Positions 22,402 through 33,830 of a stretch of DNA of 64,000 nucleotides are shown here, piece by piece. Made by a program: the position numbers and the translations under genes. Source of the stretch: Chaunax sp. Z400 (lineage: Eukaryota; Chordata; Actinopteri; Lophiiformes; Chaunacidae); the NCBI GenBank assembly GCA_037577475.1, contig CM075186.1, positions 29,081,334 through 29,145,333 of the forward strand, written 5' to 3'. Positions within the stretch are counted from its first letter, which is position 1. Each line of letters opens with the position of its first letter. The notes beneath the pieces are model-generated. The model saw only the letters and a program-made list of their open reading frames with translations, was not told the DNA's origin and searched no databases.

Positions 22402-22549
22402 CTGGTATATCTTGTCACACATGAAGGTCTGGCCTCCCAGGATGAGCAGTGTGTGTCCTGCTTTACGTGGTCGAGCACAGGAACTAGTCGCTACGCTGTC
22501 ATTCTGAAGGATTTGCCTTTTACATCTCATTGCCTCTTCTACTATCGAC
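22402..22549 (-). CDS. klhl24: klhl24 exon, linker and first kelch blade start
   Basis: Acceptor CTCTCTGCAG, donor CAG|GTGAAA. Encodes SIVEEAMRCKRQILQND to GGQTFMCDKIYQ. The first base completes a codon from a missing upstream exon, which in intact genes would carry BTB and BACK. Confidence 0.85.
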
Positions 22550-23185
22550 CTGCAGAGAGGAGTTCAAACATTTAGTGAGGTGATGGCACATTTGTCTGAT
22601 AACCACTAAAAAGTTGCCATTTCTATTGGTGTTCAGGTCTACGTTAAAGAGAGTTTCAATTTTACAAAGGTTTGGAGGAGCAGCTGCCCCGATGGAATGT
22701 CTTCTCAATATTTAAAGAGGACAAAAGAGGTGAAAAGAGGGGAGAGGGAAAGAGAGGACATGAATGACAGTCTTTTTCTTTGGTACACAAGATGAGTGTA
22801 CTCCTGCTTTCTTAAGCCACTTTCAGACAGTCATTGCATAACAGCATCGAAACAAATTCCCTTCTGTGACCCCTTTAGTGTGTTCAAACTGGACCAGACC
22901 AAGGCATCACAACACCACCTCGGTGTGTGCGTTCACAGTGTTACACAACAGCAAACATAAAAGATGATATATTTCACTGTGTCCCCAGTTCAGCGGTCCA
23001 GCAGGACAGGGACATCAGTGCATGACGAATAGAGGAATGGATTGCTGGACGACTTCATAGGAAGTTTGTTATTTGACCAGCCTGGTTCACATCAATCTAA
23101 CTTCCATGTTTGTTTTGTCACTAGCGGTATGTCATATCAGGCTGTAAGAATTGCATACATACTGTATGTAAGATAGTACTTGTCC
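22550..23185. other. Region upstream of klhl24 fragment, no gene seen
   Basis: Intron-like sequence before the first remaining klhl24 exon. It holds no BTB or BACK coding sequence on either strand. Confidence 0.6.
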
Positions 23186-24650
23186 AGGGTGACCAGATTG
23201 TACGGCATTTTCATCCCTTGTCCCCCGTCCCACATATTGAGACCGTGTCCCTCATCTTGATTAGCTCCAGATTTGAAAAGTCAACACTTCAGGACAGACG
23301 GTTTCTAAAATCTGGCCTTTATCCAATGGCTGTGAAGAAAGCTAGGAAGCCTTTCATCATGGGGCGGGGTTTGTGTGTGGTGTTTGTGTGTTGCTGTCAA
23401 TCAAACTACACACACGTGGGTCAAGCGCAGGTAAACCTGTCACCGTCTATGATGCCTTAGTGGAGAAATATAATGGAAAACTGCCACAAAGAGACAGAGA
23501 TGCAGCTGCTGGGAAAACACTTAGAACTAAGCCTGTGGAGGTGATTCTCTAAGAGTTTCTACCTTTTAGCCAGAGTTATTTTTTCAGTCTCACATGGGGG
23601 AGAAAACGACGTTAAGAGACACGGTTCATGTGAGTCACAAGAAACGATGTGGTGATCTATGAATGCATTCCTACTGAAACCTAAAGATGACTGTCAGACA
23701 GGTAACAGCAGCTGAAATAACCAGCGTTTACCACACTGTAACACTCCCAGTCATACAGACCGACAGACTGGTGCAGTAATAGAACAGTAGCACCAGTCAG
23801 ACTCAGAGACGGCAAAAAATGTCATGCAGTCGTACAAAAGCAGTGGTCATAGTTTCAGATGTCACAGTTAAAACCACCAGTGGACCAACTCCAAAGTGAC
23901 AAAAGCACACACACCATTTTCTGTGTCTTCAGGTTTTGTTTTATCTAATGTTTTATTTCATGCCTACATTCTATTGAAATGCAGTAGTTTGATTTGGGAT
24001 AGGAGGGTGAATAGAAAGACTTGATGGGAATAATGCTGCTGCTTTGCTTTAGTATATGGTTCTATTATCTTCAGTGTGTGGGTCGACATGACAAGTGTGA
24101 ATAACTTTAATATCATGGTGTTTGGAGTCACAATCAGTCATGTGTTAATATCTATGGTTGGAGAAAATATAGGTAAGATCAGACCTTGATCTAAATGTGT
24201 TACTTTTCTTTTTTGGATATACTATGAGCTCAGCCTCACTTTTATATGCCCACATGATCTGCACCTTTTTAAAACACCAGTAGAATACTTCAAAGAATAG
24301 ATCCCATGTCAACCTGTCTGTTGGGTTTTATTGTGTTTAGTTTAGTCAGATTCACTGTTAAACTAAAGAACCACCGCTTTTAAAAGTTATTGGGATAGAA
24401 ATAGGAGTACAAGCAGACGATCACACAATACAATAAGTCCTGTTAAACTTAATAATGTGATAATAAATAATATGTTACATTTTTAACATGCTACAGACCT
24501 AACCTGTAACCTGCATAATGTATTGTGTGTTGTTTTTTTAGGTTAGATGGACGTTATATCATATTTGAGGCTACTTCTCAGTATTGGTAATGTGTCCCAC
24601 ACAAACGTACTCTTTGCTCCAAGTTTGGTTCATTGGGATCTGGTCACCCT
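23186..24650. mobile_element. 1.46-kb terminal-inverted-repeat DNA element
   Basis: AGGGTGACCAGAT at 23186-23198 is the perfect inverted repeat of ATCTGGTCACCCT at 24638-24650. No transposase frame is seen inside, so it is a non-autonomous element. I cannot name the family, and no clear target duplication is visible. Confidence 0.6.
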
Positions 24651-24651
24651 A

Positions 24652-24728
24652 CACCCAAAATCAGCTGGGGTAGGCTCCAGCCCCCCGCGACCCTACACAG
24701 GGTAAGCAGTTACAGAAAATGAATGAAT
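24652..24728 (+). mobile_element. SINE/L2-like 3' tail fragment
   Basis: AGCTGGGGTAGGCTCCAGCC to GGGTAAGCAGTTACAG, ending in (AATG)n, is the same kind of tail as in the SINE at 15779-16683, here on the plus strand. 5' truncated. Confidence 0.6.
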
Positions 24729-24803
24729 GTAAGATAATAGAACTGAACCCACCCTTTCTCTGCAGATTTAGATGTTTCACAGAAACAACCCATTTGAATA
24801 AAA

Positions 24804-27800
24804 CAAATGCATATATTTGTATATGTTAATAATTTATGTATGTTGTTTGAAGGGCATTGCCACCTTTCCTTCTCTCTCTCTGAACCCAACCGGTCCAGGC
24901 AGAGGACCGCCCACCTTGAGCCGGGATCTGCTTGAGATTTCTGCCTGTCAAAAGGCAGTTTCTTCTTGCCACAGTTGCTGACTGCTTGCTCTTGGTGGAA
25001 TTGTTGGGTCTCTGTAGAATTAATGGTTTGGTTAAGACCTTTGGAAAGTGCCTTGAAACAACTGCTGTTGTGATTTGGCACGATACAGACTTGACTTGTA
25101 TTGCGTTTGTAGTTTGTTGCTTCTCTGTGTGGAGTCAGCATGTTTTCCCTGCATTGTTGTGGGAATATACATGCCCTCTGTAATCCTTCCGCATTGACCA
25201 AAGTCTAAATAATCTGCCTGCCTGCTGTCCGAACTGTTGTCCTGCCTACCTGCCTTCCATCCTGAGTGACCTGTCTGCTGTCCAACCTGCCTGCCTTCCT
25301 GCCTGTCGTCTTTTCTTCCTGCCGTCCTTCCTGGCTGCCTGGCTGCCTGCCTGCTGTCCTGCTCTCCTGCCTTCCTTTCTGCCTGCCTGCCAGCCTGCTT
25401 TTCTCCCGTCCTGCCTGCCTGCCTGCCGTCCTGCCGACATGCCTGCTGTCCAACCTGCCTGCCTTTCTGCCTGTCGTCCTTTCTTCCTGCCGACCTGCCA
25501 TCCTTCCTGCTTGCCTGCAGTCTTCTTGCCTGCGTTTCTCCCGTCCTGCCTGCTGTCCTGCCCTACGTCCTTCCTGTCTGCCTGCCTTCCTTTCTGCCGC
25601 CATGCCTGCCTGCTTTTCTCCCCTCCTTCATCCCTGCTTGCTGGCCTTTTTGCTGTCCTGCTTGCCGTGGTATTAATGTAAACAAATGCATATATTTGTA
25701 GATGTAAATTTTTTATATATGTTGTATGAAGGGCATTGCCACCTTTCCTTCTCTCTCTCTGAACCCAACCGGTCCAGGCAGAGGACTGCCCACCTTGATC
25801 CGGGATCTGCTTGAGATTTCTGCCTGTCAAAAGGCAGTTTCTTCTTGCCACAGTTGCTGACTGCTTGCTCTTGGTGGAATTGTTGGGTCTCTGTAGAATT
25901 AATGGTTTGGTTAAGACCTTTGGAAAGTGCCTTGAAACAACTGCTGTTGTGATTTGGCACGATACAGACTTGACTTGTATTGCATTTGTAGTTTGTTGCT
26001 TCTCTGTGTGGAGTCAGCATGTTTTCCCTGCATAGTTATGGGAATATACATGCCCTCTGTATTCCTTCCGCATTGACCAAAGTCTAAATAATCTGCCTGC
26101 CTGCTGTCCTGTCCTGCTCTCCTGCTCTCCTGCCTTCCTTTCTGCCTGCCTGCCAGCCTGCCTGCCTGCTCTCCTTCTCTCCCTCGGTCCTGCCTTCCTT
26201 TCTGCCATCCAGCCTACCTGCCTGCTTTCGTGCTCTCCTGCCGTCCTAACTGCATTCCTGCCATGCTAATAATTTAAACAAATGCATATATTTGTATATG
26301 TTAATAATTTATGTATGTTGTTTGAAGGGCATTGCCACCTTTCCTTCTTTCTCTTTGAACCCAACCGGTCCAGGCAGAGTACCGCCCACCTTGAGTCGGG
26401 ATCTGCTTGAGATTTCTGCCTGTCAAAAGGCAGTTTCTTTTTGCCACAGTTGCTGACTGCTTGCTCTTGGTGGAATTGTTGGGTCTCTGTAGAATTAATG
26501 GTTTGGTTAAGACCTTTGGAAAGTGCCTTGAAACAACTGCTGTTGTGATTTGGCACGATACAGACTTGACTTGTATTGCGTTTGTAGTTTGTTGCTTCTC
26601 TGTGTGGAGTCAGCATGTTTTCCCTGCATTGTTGTGTGAATATACATTTCCTCTGTAATCCTTCCGCATTGACCAAAGTCTAAATAATCTGCCTGCCTGC
26701 TGTCCGAACTGTTGTCTTGCCTACCTGCCTTCCATCCTGAGTGACCTGTCTGCTGTCCAACCTGCCTGCCTTCCTGCCTGTCGTCTTTTCTTCCTGCCGT
26801 CCTTCCTGCCTGCCTGGCTGCCTGCCTGCCTGCCTGCTGTCCTGCTCTCCTGCCTTCCTTTCTGCCTGCCTGCCAGCCTGCCTGCCTGCACTCCTTCTCT
26901 CCCTCGGTCCTGCCTTCCTTTCTGCCATCCAGCCTACATGCCTGCTTTCGTGCTCTCCTGCCGTCCTAACTGCATTCCTGCCACGCTAATAATTTAAACA
27001 AATGCATATAATTGTATATGTTAATAATTTATGTATGTTGTTTGAAGGGCATTGCCACCTTTCCTTCTTTCTCTTTGAACCCAACCGGTCCAGGCAGAGT
27101 ACCGCCCACCTTGAGTCGGGATCTGCTTGAGATTTCTGCCTGTCAAAAGGCAGTTTCTTCTTGCCACAGTTGCTGACTGCTTGCTCTTGGTGGAATTGTT
27201 GGGTCTCTGTAGAATTAATGGTTTGGTTAGGACCTTTGGAAAGTGCCTTGAAACAACTGCTGTTGTGATTTGGCACGATACAGACTTGACTTGTATTGCG
27301 TTTGTAGTTTGTTGCTTCTCTGTGTGGAGTCAGCATGTTTTCCCTGCATTGTTGTGGGAATATACATGCCCTCTGTAATCCTTCCGCATTGACCAAAGTC
27401 TAAATAATCTGCCTGCCTGCTGTCCGAACTGTTGTCCTGCCTACCTGCCTTCCATCCTGAGTGACCTGTCTGCTGTCCAACCTGCCTGCCTTCCTGCCTG
27501 TCGTCTTTTCTTCCTGCCGTCCTTCCTGCCTGTCTGGCTGCCTGCCTGCTGTCCTGCTCCCCTGCCTTCCTTTCTGCCTGCCTGCCAGCCTGCTTTTCTC
27601 CCGTCCTGCCTGCCTGCCTGCCGTCCTTTCTTCCTGCCGACCTGCCATCCTTCCTGCTTGCCTGCAGTCCTTCTTGCCTGCGTTTCTCCCGTCCTGCCTG
27701 CTGTCCTGCCCTACGTCCTTCCTGTCTGGCTGCCTTCCTTTCTGCCGCCATGCCTGCCTGCTTTTCTCTCCTCCTGCATTCCTGCTTGCTGGCCTTTTTG

Positions 27801-29290
27801 CTGTCCGGCCTGCCGTGGTATTAATGTAATCAAATGCATATATTTGTAGATGTAAATTTTTTATGTATGTTGTATGAAGGGCATTGCCACCTTTCCTTCT
27901 CTCTCTCTGAACCCAACCGGTCCAGGCAGAGGACTGCCCACCTTGAGCCGGGATCTGCTTGAGATTTCTGCCTGTCAAAAGGCAGTTTCTTCTTGCCACA
28001 GTTGCTGACTGCTTGCTCTTGGTGGAATTGTTGGGTCTCTGTAGAATTAATGGTTTGGTTAAGACCTTTGGAAAGTGCCTTGAAACAACTGCTGTTGTGA
28101 TTTGGCACGATACAGACTTGACTTGTATTGCGTTTGTAGTTTGTTACTTCTCTGTGTGGAGTCAGCATGTTTTCCCTGCATTGTTGTGGGAATATGCATG
28201 CCTTCTGTATTCCTTCCGCATTGACCAAAGTCTAAATAATCTGCCTGCCTGCTGTCCGAACTGATGTCCTGCCTACCTGCCTTCCATCCTGAGTGACCTG
28301 TCTGCTGTCCAACCTGCCTGCCTTCCTGCCTGTCGTCTTTTCTTCCTGCCGTCCTTCCTGCCTGCCTGGCTGCCTGCCTGCCTGCCTGCTGTCCTGCTCT
28401 CCTGCCTTCCTTTCTGCCTGCCTGCCAGCCTGCCTGCCTGCACTCCTTCTCTCCCTCCGTCCTGCCTTCCTTTCTGCCATCCAGCCTACCTGCCTGCTTT
28501 CGTGCTCTCCTGCCGTCCTAACTGAATTCCTGCCATGCTAATGATTCAAACAAATGCATATATTTGTATATGTTAATAATTTATGTATGTTGTTTGAAGG
28601 GCATTGCCACCTTTCCTTCTTTCTCCTTGAACCCAACCGGTCCAGGCAGAGGGCCGCCCACTTTGAGTCGGGATCTGCTTGAGATTTCTGCCTGTCAAAA
28701 GGCAGTTTCTTCTTGCCACAGTTGCTGGCTGCATGCTCTTGGTGGAATTGTTGGGTCTCGGTAGAATTAATGGTTTGGTTAAGACCTTTGGAAAGTGCCT
28801 TGAAACAACTGCTGTTGTGATTTGGCACGATACAGACTGGACTTGCATTGCGTTTGTAGTTTGTTTCTTCTCTGTGTGGAGTCATTATGTTTTCCCTGCA
28901 TTGTTGTGGGAATATACATGCCCTCTGTATTCCTTCCGCATTGACCAAAGTCTAAATAATCTGCCTGCCTGCTGTCCGAAGTGCCTCTCTGCCCTCCGAA
29001 CTGTCGTCCTGCCTACCTGCCTGCGGTCCTGAGTGACCTGTCTGCTGTCCAACCTGCCTGCCTTCCTGTCTGTCGTCTTTTCTTCCTGCCGACCTTCCTG
29101 CCTGCCTGGCTGCCTGCCTGCTGTCCTGGTTTCCTGCCTTCCTTTCTGCCTGCCTGCCAGCCTGCCTGCCTGCCTGCCTGCCCTCCTTCTCTCCTGCCGT
29201 CCCGCCTTTCTTTCTGTCATCCAGCCTGCCTGCCTGCTTTCCTGCTCTCCTGCCATCCTAACTGCATTCCTGCCATGCTAATTATTTAAT
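24804..29290. repeat. Higher-order repeat, six units with CTGC-rich blocks (unit 1)
   Basis: Each unit starts CAAATGCATATATTTGTA (24804, 25683, 26279, 26999, 27831, 28551). It then has about 390 bp of a conserved segment (GGTCCAGGCAGAG, CTGCCTGTCAAAAGGCAG, GTGCCTTGAAACAACTGCTG) that resembles the 3' part of a dispersed fish retroelement, and then a CTGCCTGCC-rich block of variable length. Periods are 879, 596, 720, 832, 720 and about 735 bp. Open frames such as AGRQAGRQ-type proteins are products of the repeat, not genes. Confidence 0.9.
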
Positions 29291-29896
29291 GACCAGATTA
29301 GGTCCACATTTTACCAGAGTGTCAAGAGACTTCTCTGGGAATGACATTCGAATGATACTCCCGGATTGGGCTGATGGGAGAAACCAACCTTATCGTGATT
29401 TAATTCATGCATTGGACAGTTACGCATAGCATTCCACTGAGAATGGACATGACACAAGTTGCTAACTGTAAACAGCATGAAGGTGAAGATGTCGATCAAT
29501 ATCTGTACCGTCTGACTGAGATTTTTAGTGCTCATAGTGGCCTGGAGAGACCAAATGACCATTTGAGAAACGCCTTCATAAATGGTATGGACTCTCAGAT
29601 CTCCAACATGGTGAAATGCCTCTGTGTCACATGGTACTCTGGTAGGCTCCAAGATGTGCTTACATATGCCATGCATGCTGAAAACCTTGTCAAAGAGAAC
29701 CAAAAGAAGAAAGATTAAAGAGAGGGAGAGAGAGTTGCAGCTTCCCATCCACACCATGCTCCATGAGGGGCGTGGTAATTGTTTCCGTGGTAACGTGAAC
29801 AGGCCATATGATCCGGACATCTGCATTTCCTGTGGCCAACAGGGGCACTGGTCCAAGGAGTGTCCTCAACGTCATCATCAACAGACGGCTCACTGA
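29291..29896 (+). pseudogene. gag: ERV gag fragment (capsid end and nucleocapsid)
   Basis: Capsid-like text (CKQHEGEDVDQYLYRLTEIF) runs in one frame to about 29716, and the nucleocapsid follows in another frame. The zinc knuckle CISCGQQGHWSKEC at 29822-29863 has the retroviral C-X2-C-X4-H-X4-C spacing, which binds viral RNA. The 5' half of gag is missing and there is at least one frameshift. Confidence 0.8.
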
Positions 29897-29989
29897 CTTG
29901 AGGTGGGGCATGCTGAGAGAGAGGAGCCCTGGATGCTTTCTACTGACGACTCTGTGGTAACACACACACACACACACATGAAGCGTCAT

Positions 29990-30170
29990 TACATCATGAA
30001 TGCTCTGCTTGCAATGAAGAACACGCTTACACTGCTACATATACCAAATATGTTTCTGATGTATATACAAAATTTTCTACACACAAGTTGATGGTCAATG
30101 GTGTTCAGCTTTCTTTTCTTGTAGACTCAGGAGCAACCAACTCTGTCATTAAGGGTGTTGAGTAGCAAAT
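29990..30170 (+). pseudogene. pro: ERV protease fragment
   Basis: FLVDSGATNSVIK with the aspartic protease triad DSG at 30124-30132. The rest of the protease is weak, and the frame changes soon after. Confidence 0.65.
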
Positions 30171-30469
30171 ATGTGAACTCTATTGGAGCATTGGGAGATA
30201 TTATCACTGAACAGTTTACATCTCCCCTCCCCTGCAGTGATGAAGTGACAGGAAAGTTTTCTCATTCTTTCCTTTTTTCAAAATGTTGTCCAGTAAATTT
30301 AATGGGACGCAATTTAATGCTTGTTTTGGGTCTCTGTTTGGTCCCTACCTCTGCAGGGCTCTCTGTTCTAAGGGTCGATGACGTCACACTCCAGACTGAT
30401 CACTGCTTAGTGAAATACGACCCTAATCCACTTCTGTATGCGTATGAATGAAAGCTCTGCGCTGCAGCT

Positions 30470-31051
30470 GTGAGTTCTGTAAATGCTCTCCTCACAGATA
30501 AGGCTCGTACATTTACAACATCCACAGACACTGCCTACATGTCTCCTGATAATTTGCACTGCACCTTCCACATACACTCAGGACCAGAGAAGGAGTATGA
30601 GTCATTGTGGCTTAGAGAAGGCAGATTACAGGAAAAGCTTGTTTTGATTTGTCTTTATTTGAATGAACACAGATGTGCAGCTTCAGTCTTACTTCCTGAT
30701 GATGGCGCTAAACACCTAGTGTGCATTATGATTGTTGTTTTGTACCTGTTGGGAGTGCTTTTACCAGTCGTTCTCTTTTTGATGTTCCTGGATCTGTTCC
30801 ACGTGTCATTGGCCAAACATAGCCAGGACTCATGGCGGGACATCGGTCCGTGGATAGCTAAATGCCAGAGACATACTTCATGGCGAGACACTGATGATCC
30901 TACTGTACAGTTTAACCCTGTATTGAATGTGAACAGATTCAAACGAACATGTGTTGTCAACACAACTCGTTCTGTTCGACTGGTACAAGATTCAACAAAC
31001 AAACACATTCCTTTGTTTCAAATGACGTCACTCATCTCGACCCAAGTCTGA
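30470..31051 (+). pseudogene. ERV linker domain between protease and RT, two HxS/T motifs
   Basis: A 193-codon open stretch in the position between protease and reverse transcriptase. It shows LHCTF (HCTF at 30557-30568) and HVSLAK (HVSL at 30800-30811), followed by SQDSWRDIGPW and a conserved-looking tail. Two H-x-S/T-x motifs about 80 residues apart are the signature of 2H phosphoesterases, but the fold cannot be judged by eye. A hydrophobic run just before HVSL looks like the result of a frameshift: another frame there reads a non-hydrophobic VPGSVP. The domain is therefore not intact. Confidence 0.5.
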
Positions 31052-31121
31052 CTGAAGTTCCCCGACGTTATGGGCTTCAGGCAAACATGATGTAGGCCTA
31101 ATCAGAAATGCTACACTTGTT

Positions 31122-31859
31122 GTGATCACACCCAAATCTGATTGTAGACCATGCAAACAACAATATCCTCTGAGAAAGGAGGCCATCGATGGAATTACAT
31201 CTGTTTTCAACTCATTATTGAAGGCTGGGGTAATTGTTCCGTGCAGCAACTCACCTGTTCGAACTCCTATCTTTCCTGTTAAAAATGCTCGTGCTCCTGG
31301 CCAACCACAAGAGTGGAGATTTGTACAAGATCTTCAAGCAGTAAATGATGCAGTCCAACAACGAGCACCAAATGTTCCTAATCCATACACAATTCTTTCT
31401 CAGATTCCTGCAGGATCAAAATTTTTCTGTTGTGGATCTGGCTAATGCCTTTTTCAGTGTTCCTGTACACCCTGACAGCTAATACTGGTTTGCCTTTTCC
31501 TCTATCGACAAGAAATACACATTCACTCGACTGTGTCAAGGATATTGTGAGTCACCCACCATCTACAATGATGCTTTAAGGAACAGTCTCAGTTCTCTTT
31601 TACCCACTCCAGGAAGTGCTTTGCTGCAATATGTTGATGATCTTATGATTGCAGCCCCCACTGAAGCTCAGTGTAAGACAGACACCTTAGCCCTGCTCAA
31701 ACACCTAGCAGCTGAAGGACACAAAGCTAGTCTGTCAAAATTACAGTTTGTGCAACCAAAGGTTTCTTGGTACATGTTATCACTGCTGTTGGCCGCTCTT
31801 TGTCCTCCGAAAGAGCTGAGGCCATACAAAATATTCTGATACCTGTCACCAAAAAACAA
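31122..31859 (+). pseudogene. pol: ERV reverse transcriptase, broken
   Basis: Starts with PLRKEAIDGITSVFNSLLKA and continues to the active-site motif YVDD (31630-31641). The polymerase would copy viral RNA into DNA. The frame shifts near 31432 and again near 31766, and there is an in-frame TAA at 31480-31482. The fingers, palm and part of the thumb can be followed across frames. Confidence 0.85.
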
Positions 31860-32825
31860 GTCATGTCATTTCTAGGAATGTGTTCTTATTGTCGATCTTT
31901 CGTTCCTAATTATGCTGTTCTTGAATCTCCTTTATGTTCCATCATCCATGGAGTAGGTCTTCAAGCACATGACAAGGTCACGTGGACTTCTGAAGCTGTC
32001 CAATCTTTCACCGACCTTAAACTCGCCTTACAATCCACTCCAACTTCGGGGATTCCTGATCCCAAACGTCCATTCACTCTGACTGTGGATGAAAAAGGAG
32101 GTTGTATGACTTCTGTTCTCCTCCAAGATCATTGAGGTAACATGAGACCTGTTGCGTATTTTTCAGCTAAACTCGACCCTGTGGCTGCAGGTCTTCCCAC
32201 ATGTTTACGTGCTGTCGCTGCTGCAGAGAGAGCTGCTGTCGCTTCCAGAGACATTGTGGGTTACGCACACCTGACTCTCCTTGTTCCACATGGTGTCTCC
32301 AATATTCTCCTTGAACAGAAAACTTCTCACCTGTCTTCCTCCAGGTGGCTCCGCTACAATGCTGCTCTACTTGAAATGCCTAATGTGACCGTCAAACATT
32401 GTACTGTTCTTAACCCTGCTGCTCTCCTTCCTGTTCCAGGTGAAGGTGGGGAACATAACTGTATTTCTGTGTTAAATGAAGTTTGTTCACCCAGGCCTGA
32501 CCTCCTAGAAATACCTCTTTTGAATGCAGACCTGGAACTCTTTGTGGATGGCTCAGCATTCCACAATCGTGAGACTGGAAAAAACCAAGTTGTTTTCTTT
32601 GTTGTCACTGCACATGAAACCCTGTTAGCTGAGCCTCTTCCCTCCCACCTTTCTGCTCAGGCCGCTGAGTTGGTGGCTCTTACTGAGGCCTGTAAACTGG
32701 CTGAAGACAAAACTGTCAACATCTACACTGACAGTAGATATGCATTTGGTGTTGTACGTGATTTTGGCACTCTTTGGAAACAGAAATTTTTTGACATCTT
32801 CTGGCAAACCTATTGCTCTTCATGA
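31860..32825 (+). pseudogene. pol: ERV RT connection and RNase H, broken
   Basis: The frame continues with FLGMCSYCRSFVPNYA, a TGA interrupts it at 32133-32135, and RNase H follows. Acidic active-site positions are visible in ELFVDGSAF, AAELVALTEA and NIYTDSRYAFGVV. The frame is lost again at 32825. Confidence 0.8.
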
Positions 32826-33830
32826 ATATGTCTCACAACTATTGGATGCTGTTCTGCTCCCTAAGGCAATGGCTGTGTGCAAATGTGATGCTCACACTAA
32901 CCACAAGGATCCTGTTTCTCTAGGTAACGCAAATCTGATGCAGCTGCTAAAGAGGCTGCAAAATCTCCTCTTCCTGTCTTTTCTTGTATGTACCTCCCTC
33001 TCACCCCCACAACAGATTTGGCAGAGTTACAGCAATGTGCTACGTCTGAGGAGAAGCACCAATGGAAATCTTGTGGCTGTGTTTTTCGTGATGGTGTTTG
33101 GTTTGGTCCTGATGAAAAACCCTGTTTGCCTAAATTCTTATTTCCTCATTATGCCAGATTGACACACGGGTTGGACCGTGTGTCAAAAGGGGGAACGTTT
33201 GATACCATTTCTCAATTTTGGTTCACAAAAGGTTTTACCACTTATGCTGCAAAATACTGTCAATCATGTATGATATGTGCTGCTAACAACATTGGTTAAG
33301 GTCAAAGTGTCCCTCAGGCAGCCCATCCAGCTTCTTCCAGACCCTTTGAGCATCTACAAATGGATTTCATTGAGCTAACACCAAGTGAAGGAAAGAAATA
33401 TTGTTTGGTGATTGTTGACATGTTTTCAAAGTGGGTTGAAGCCTTTCCTACTTCTAAACAAGATGCTAATGCTGTAGCAAAATCTCTCCTCACTGACATC
33501 ATTCCTAGATGGGGAATTCCAGAGAAGATCAGTAGTGATAACGGTTCACCATTTGTGAGTTCAGCCTTAAAACAGGTTGCAGACTACATGGGCATTGATG
33601 TAAGGCAACATTATGCATATCATCCTGCCAGTGGTTACAGAGCTCATCAAAGGGCACAGCCTCAGTTGAGAGCGGTTGATGCGGCCCCGGTGGAGAGAGG
33701 CCACAAGGTAAGCAGCTTTCTGCTCACCTCTCTGTTGGGGAAGGGCTTCACCGATTCTCTACTGATGCTGGTAAGACCAAAAACATTGGCTCACCAAATA
33801 AAAAACCTAAGTAAGGGGAAGGAGTACTAA
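32826..33830 (+). pseudogene. pol: ERV integrase, broken
   Basis: The zinc-binding part ends CQSCMICAANN and is followed by a TAA. The catalytic core has the first two acidic residues (LQMDFIEL, SSDNGSPF). After HPASG at about 33633 the sequence turns into unrelated residues, so the third catalytic acid cannot be found. This break also ends recognisable pol. Confidence 0.8.

Larger units (their letters stand above)
19510..22549 (-). pseudogene. klhl24: klhl24 3' half, kelch exons only (unit 1)
   Basis: Four minus-strand exons (22549-22402, 21878-21682, 20396-20291, 19896-19510) join in frame to about 279 codons of a kelch beta-propeller. KLHL24 is a BTB-BACK-kelch substrate adaptor of CUL3 ubiquitin ligases. 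I recognise it from the end PYSLIPTAFVSTWKHLPA and from the segments KAGHTLLILGGQTFMCDKIY, FGHGSAELQNSLYVVGG and YTAAAVLGSQIFIMGGD. All four exons are open. However, no BTB or BACK exon lies upstream in the unit. One kelch exon expected between 20291 and 19896 is absent, although the flanking exons still join in phase 0. One intron starts with GC. A truncated non-coding duplicate is most likely. Alternatively, 5' exons beyond the window could still splice to it. Confidence 0.85.

Noticed and set aside
25205..25851. Arginine/glutamine/glycine-rich open frames of up to 201 codons (AGRQAGRQ type), and their complements
   Set aside because: They are translations of CTGC-rich low-complexity repeats and occur in every unit in several frames.
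30705..30800. Transmembrane segment in the ERV linker open frame
   Set aside because: A neighbouring frame reads a more plausible VPGSVP sequence leading to the HVSL motif, so the hydrophobic run is best explained as a frameshift artefact.
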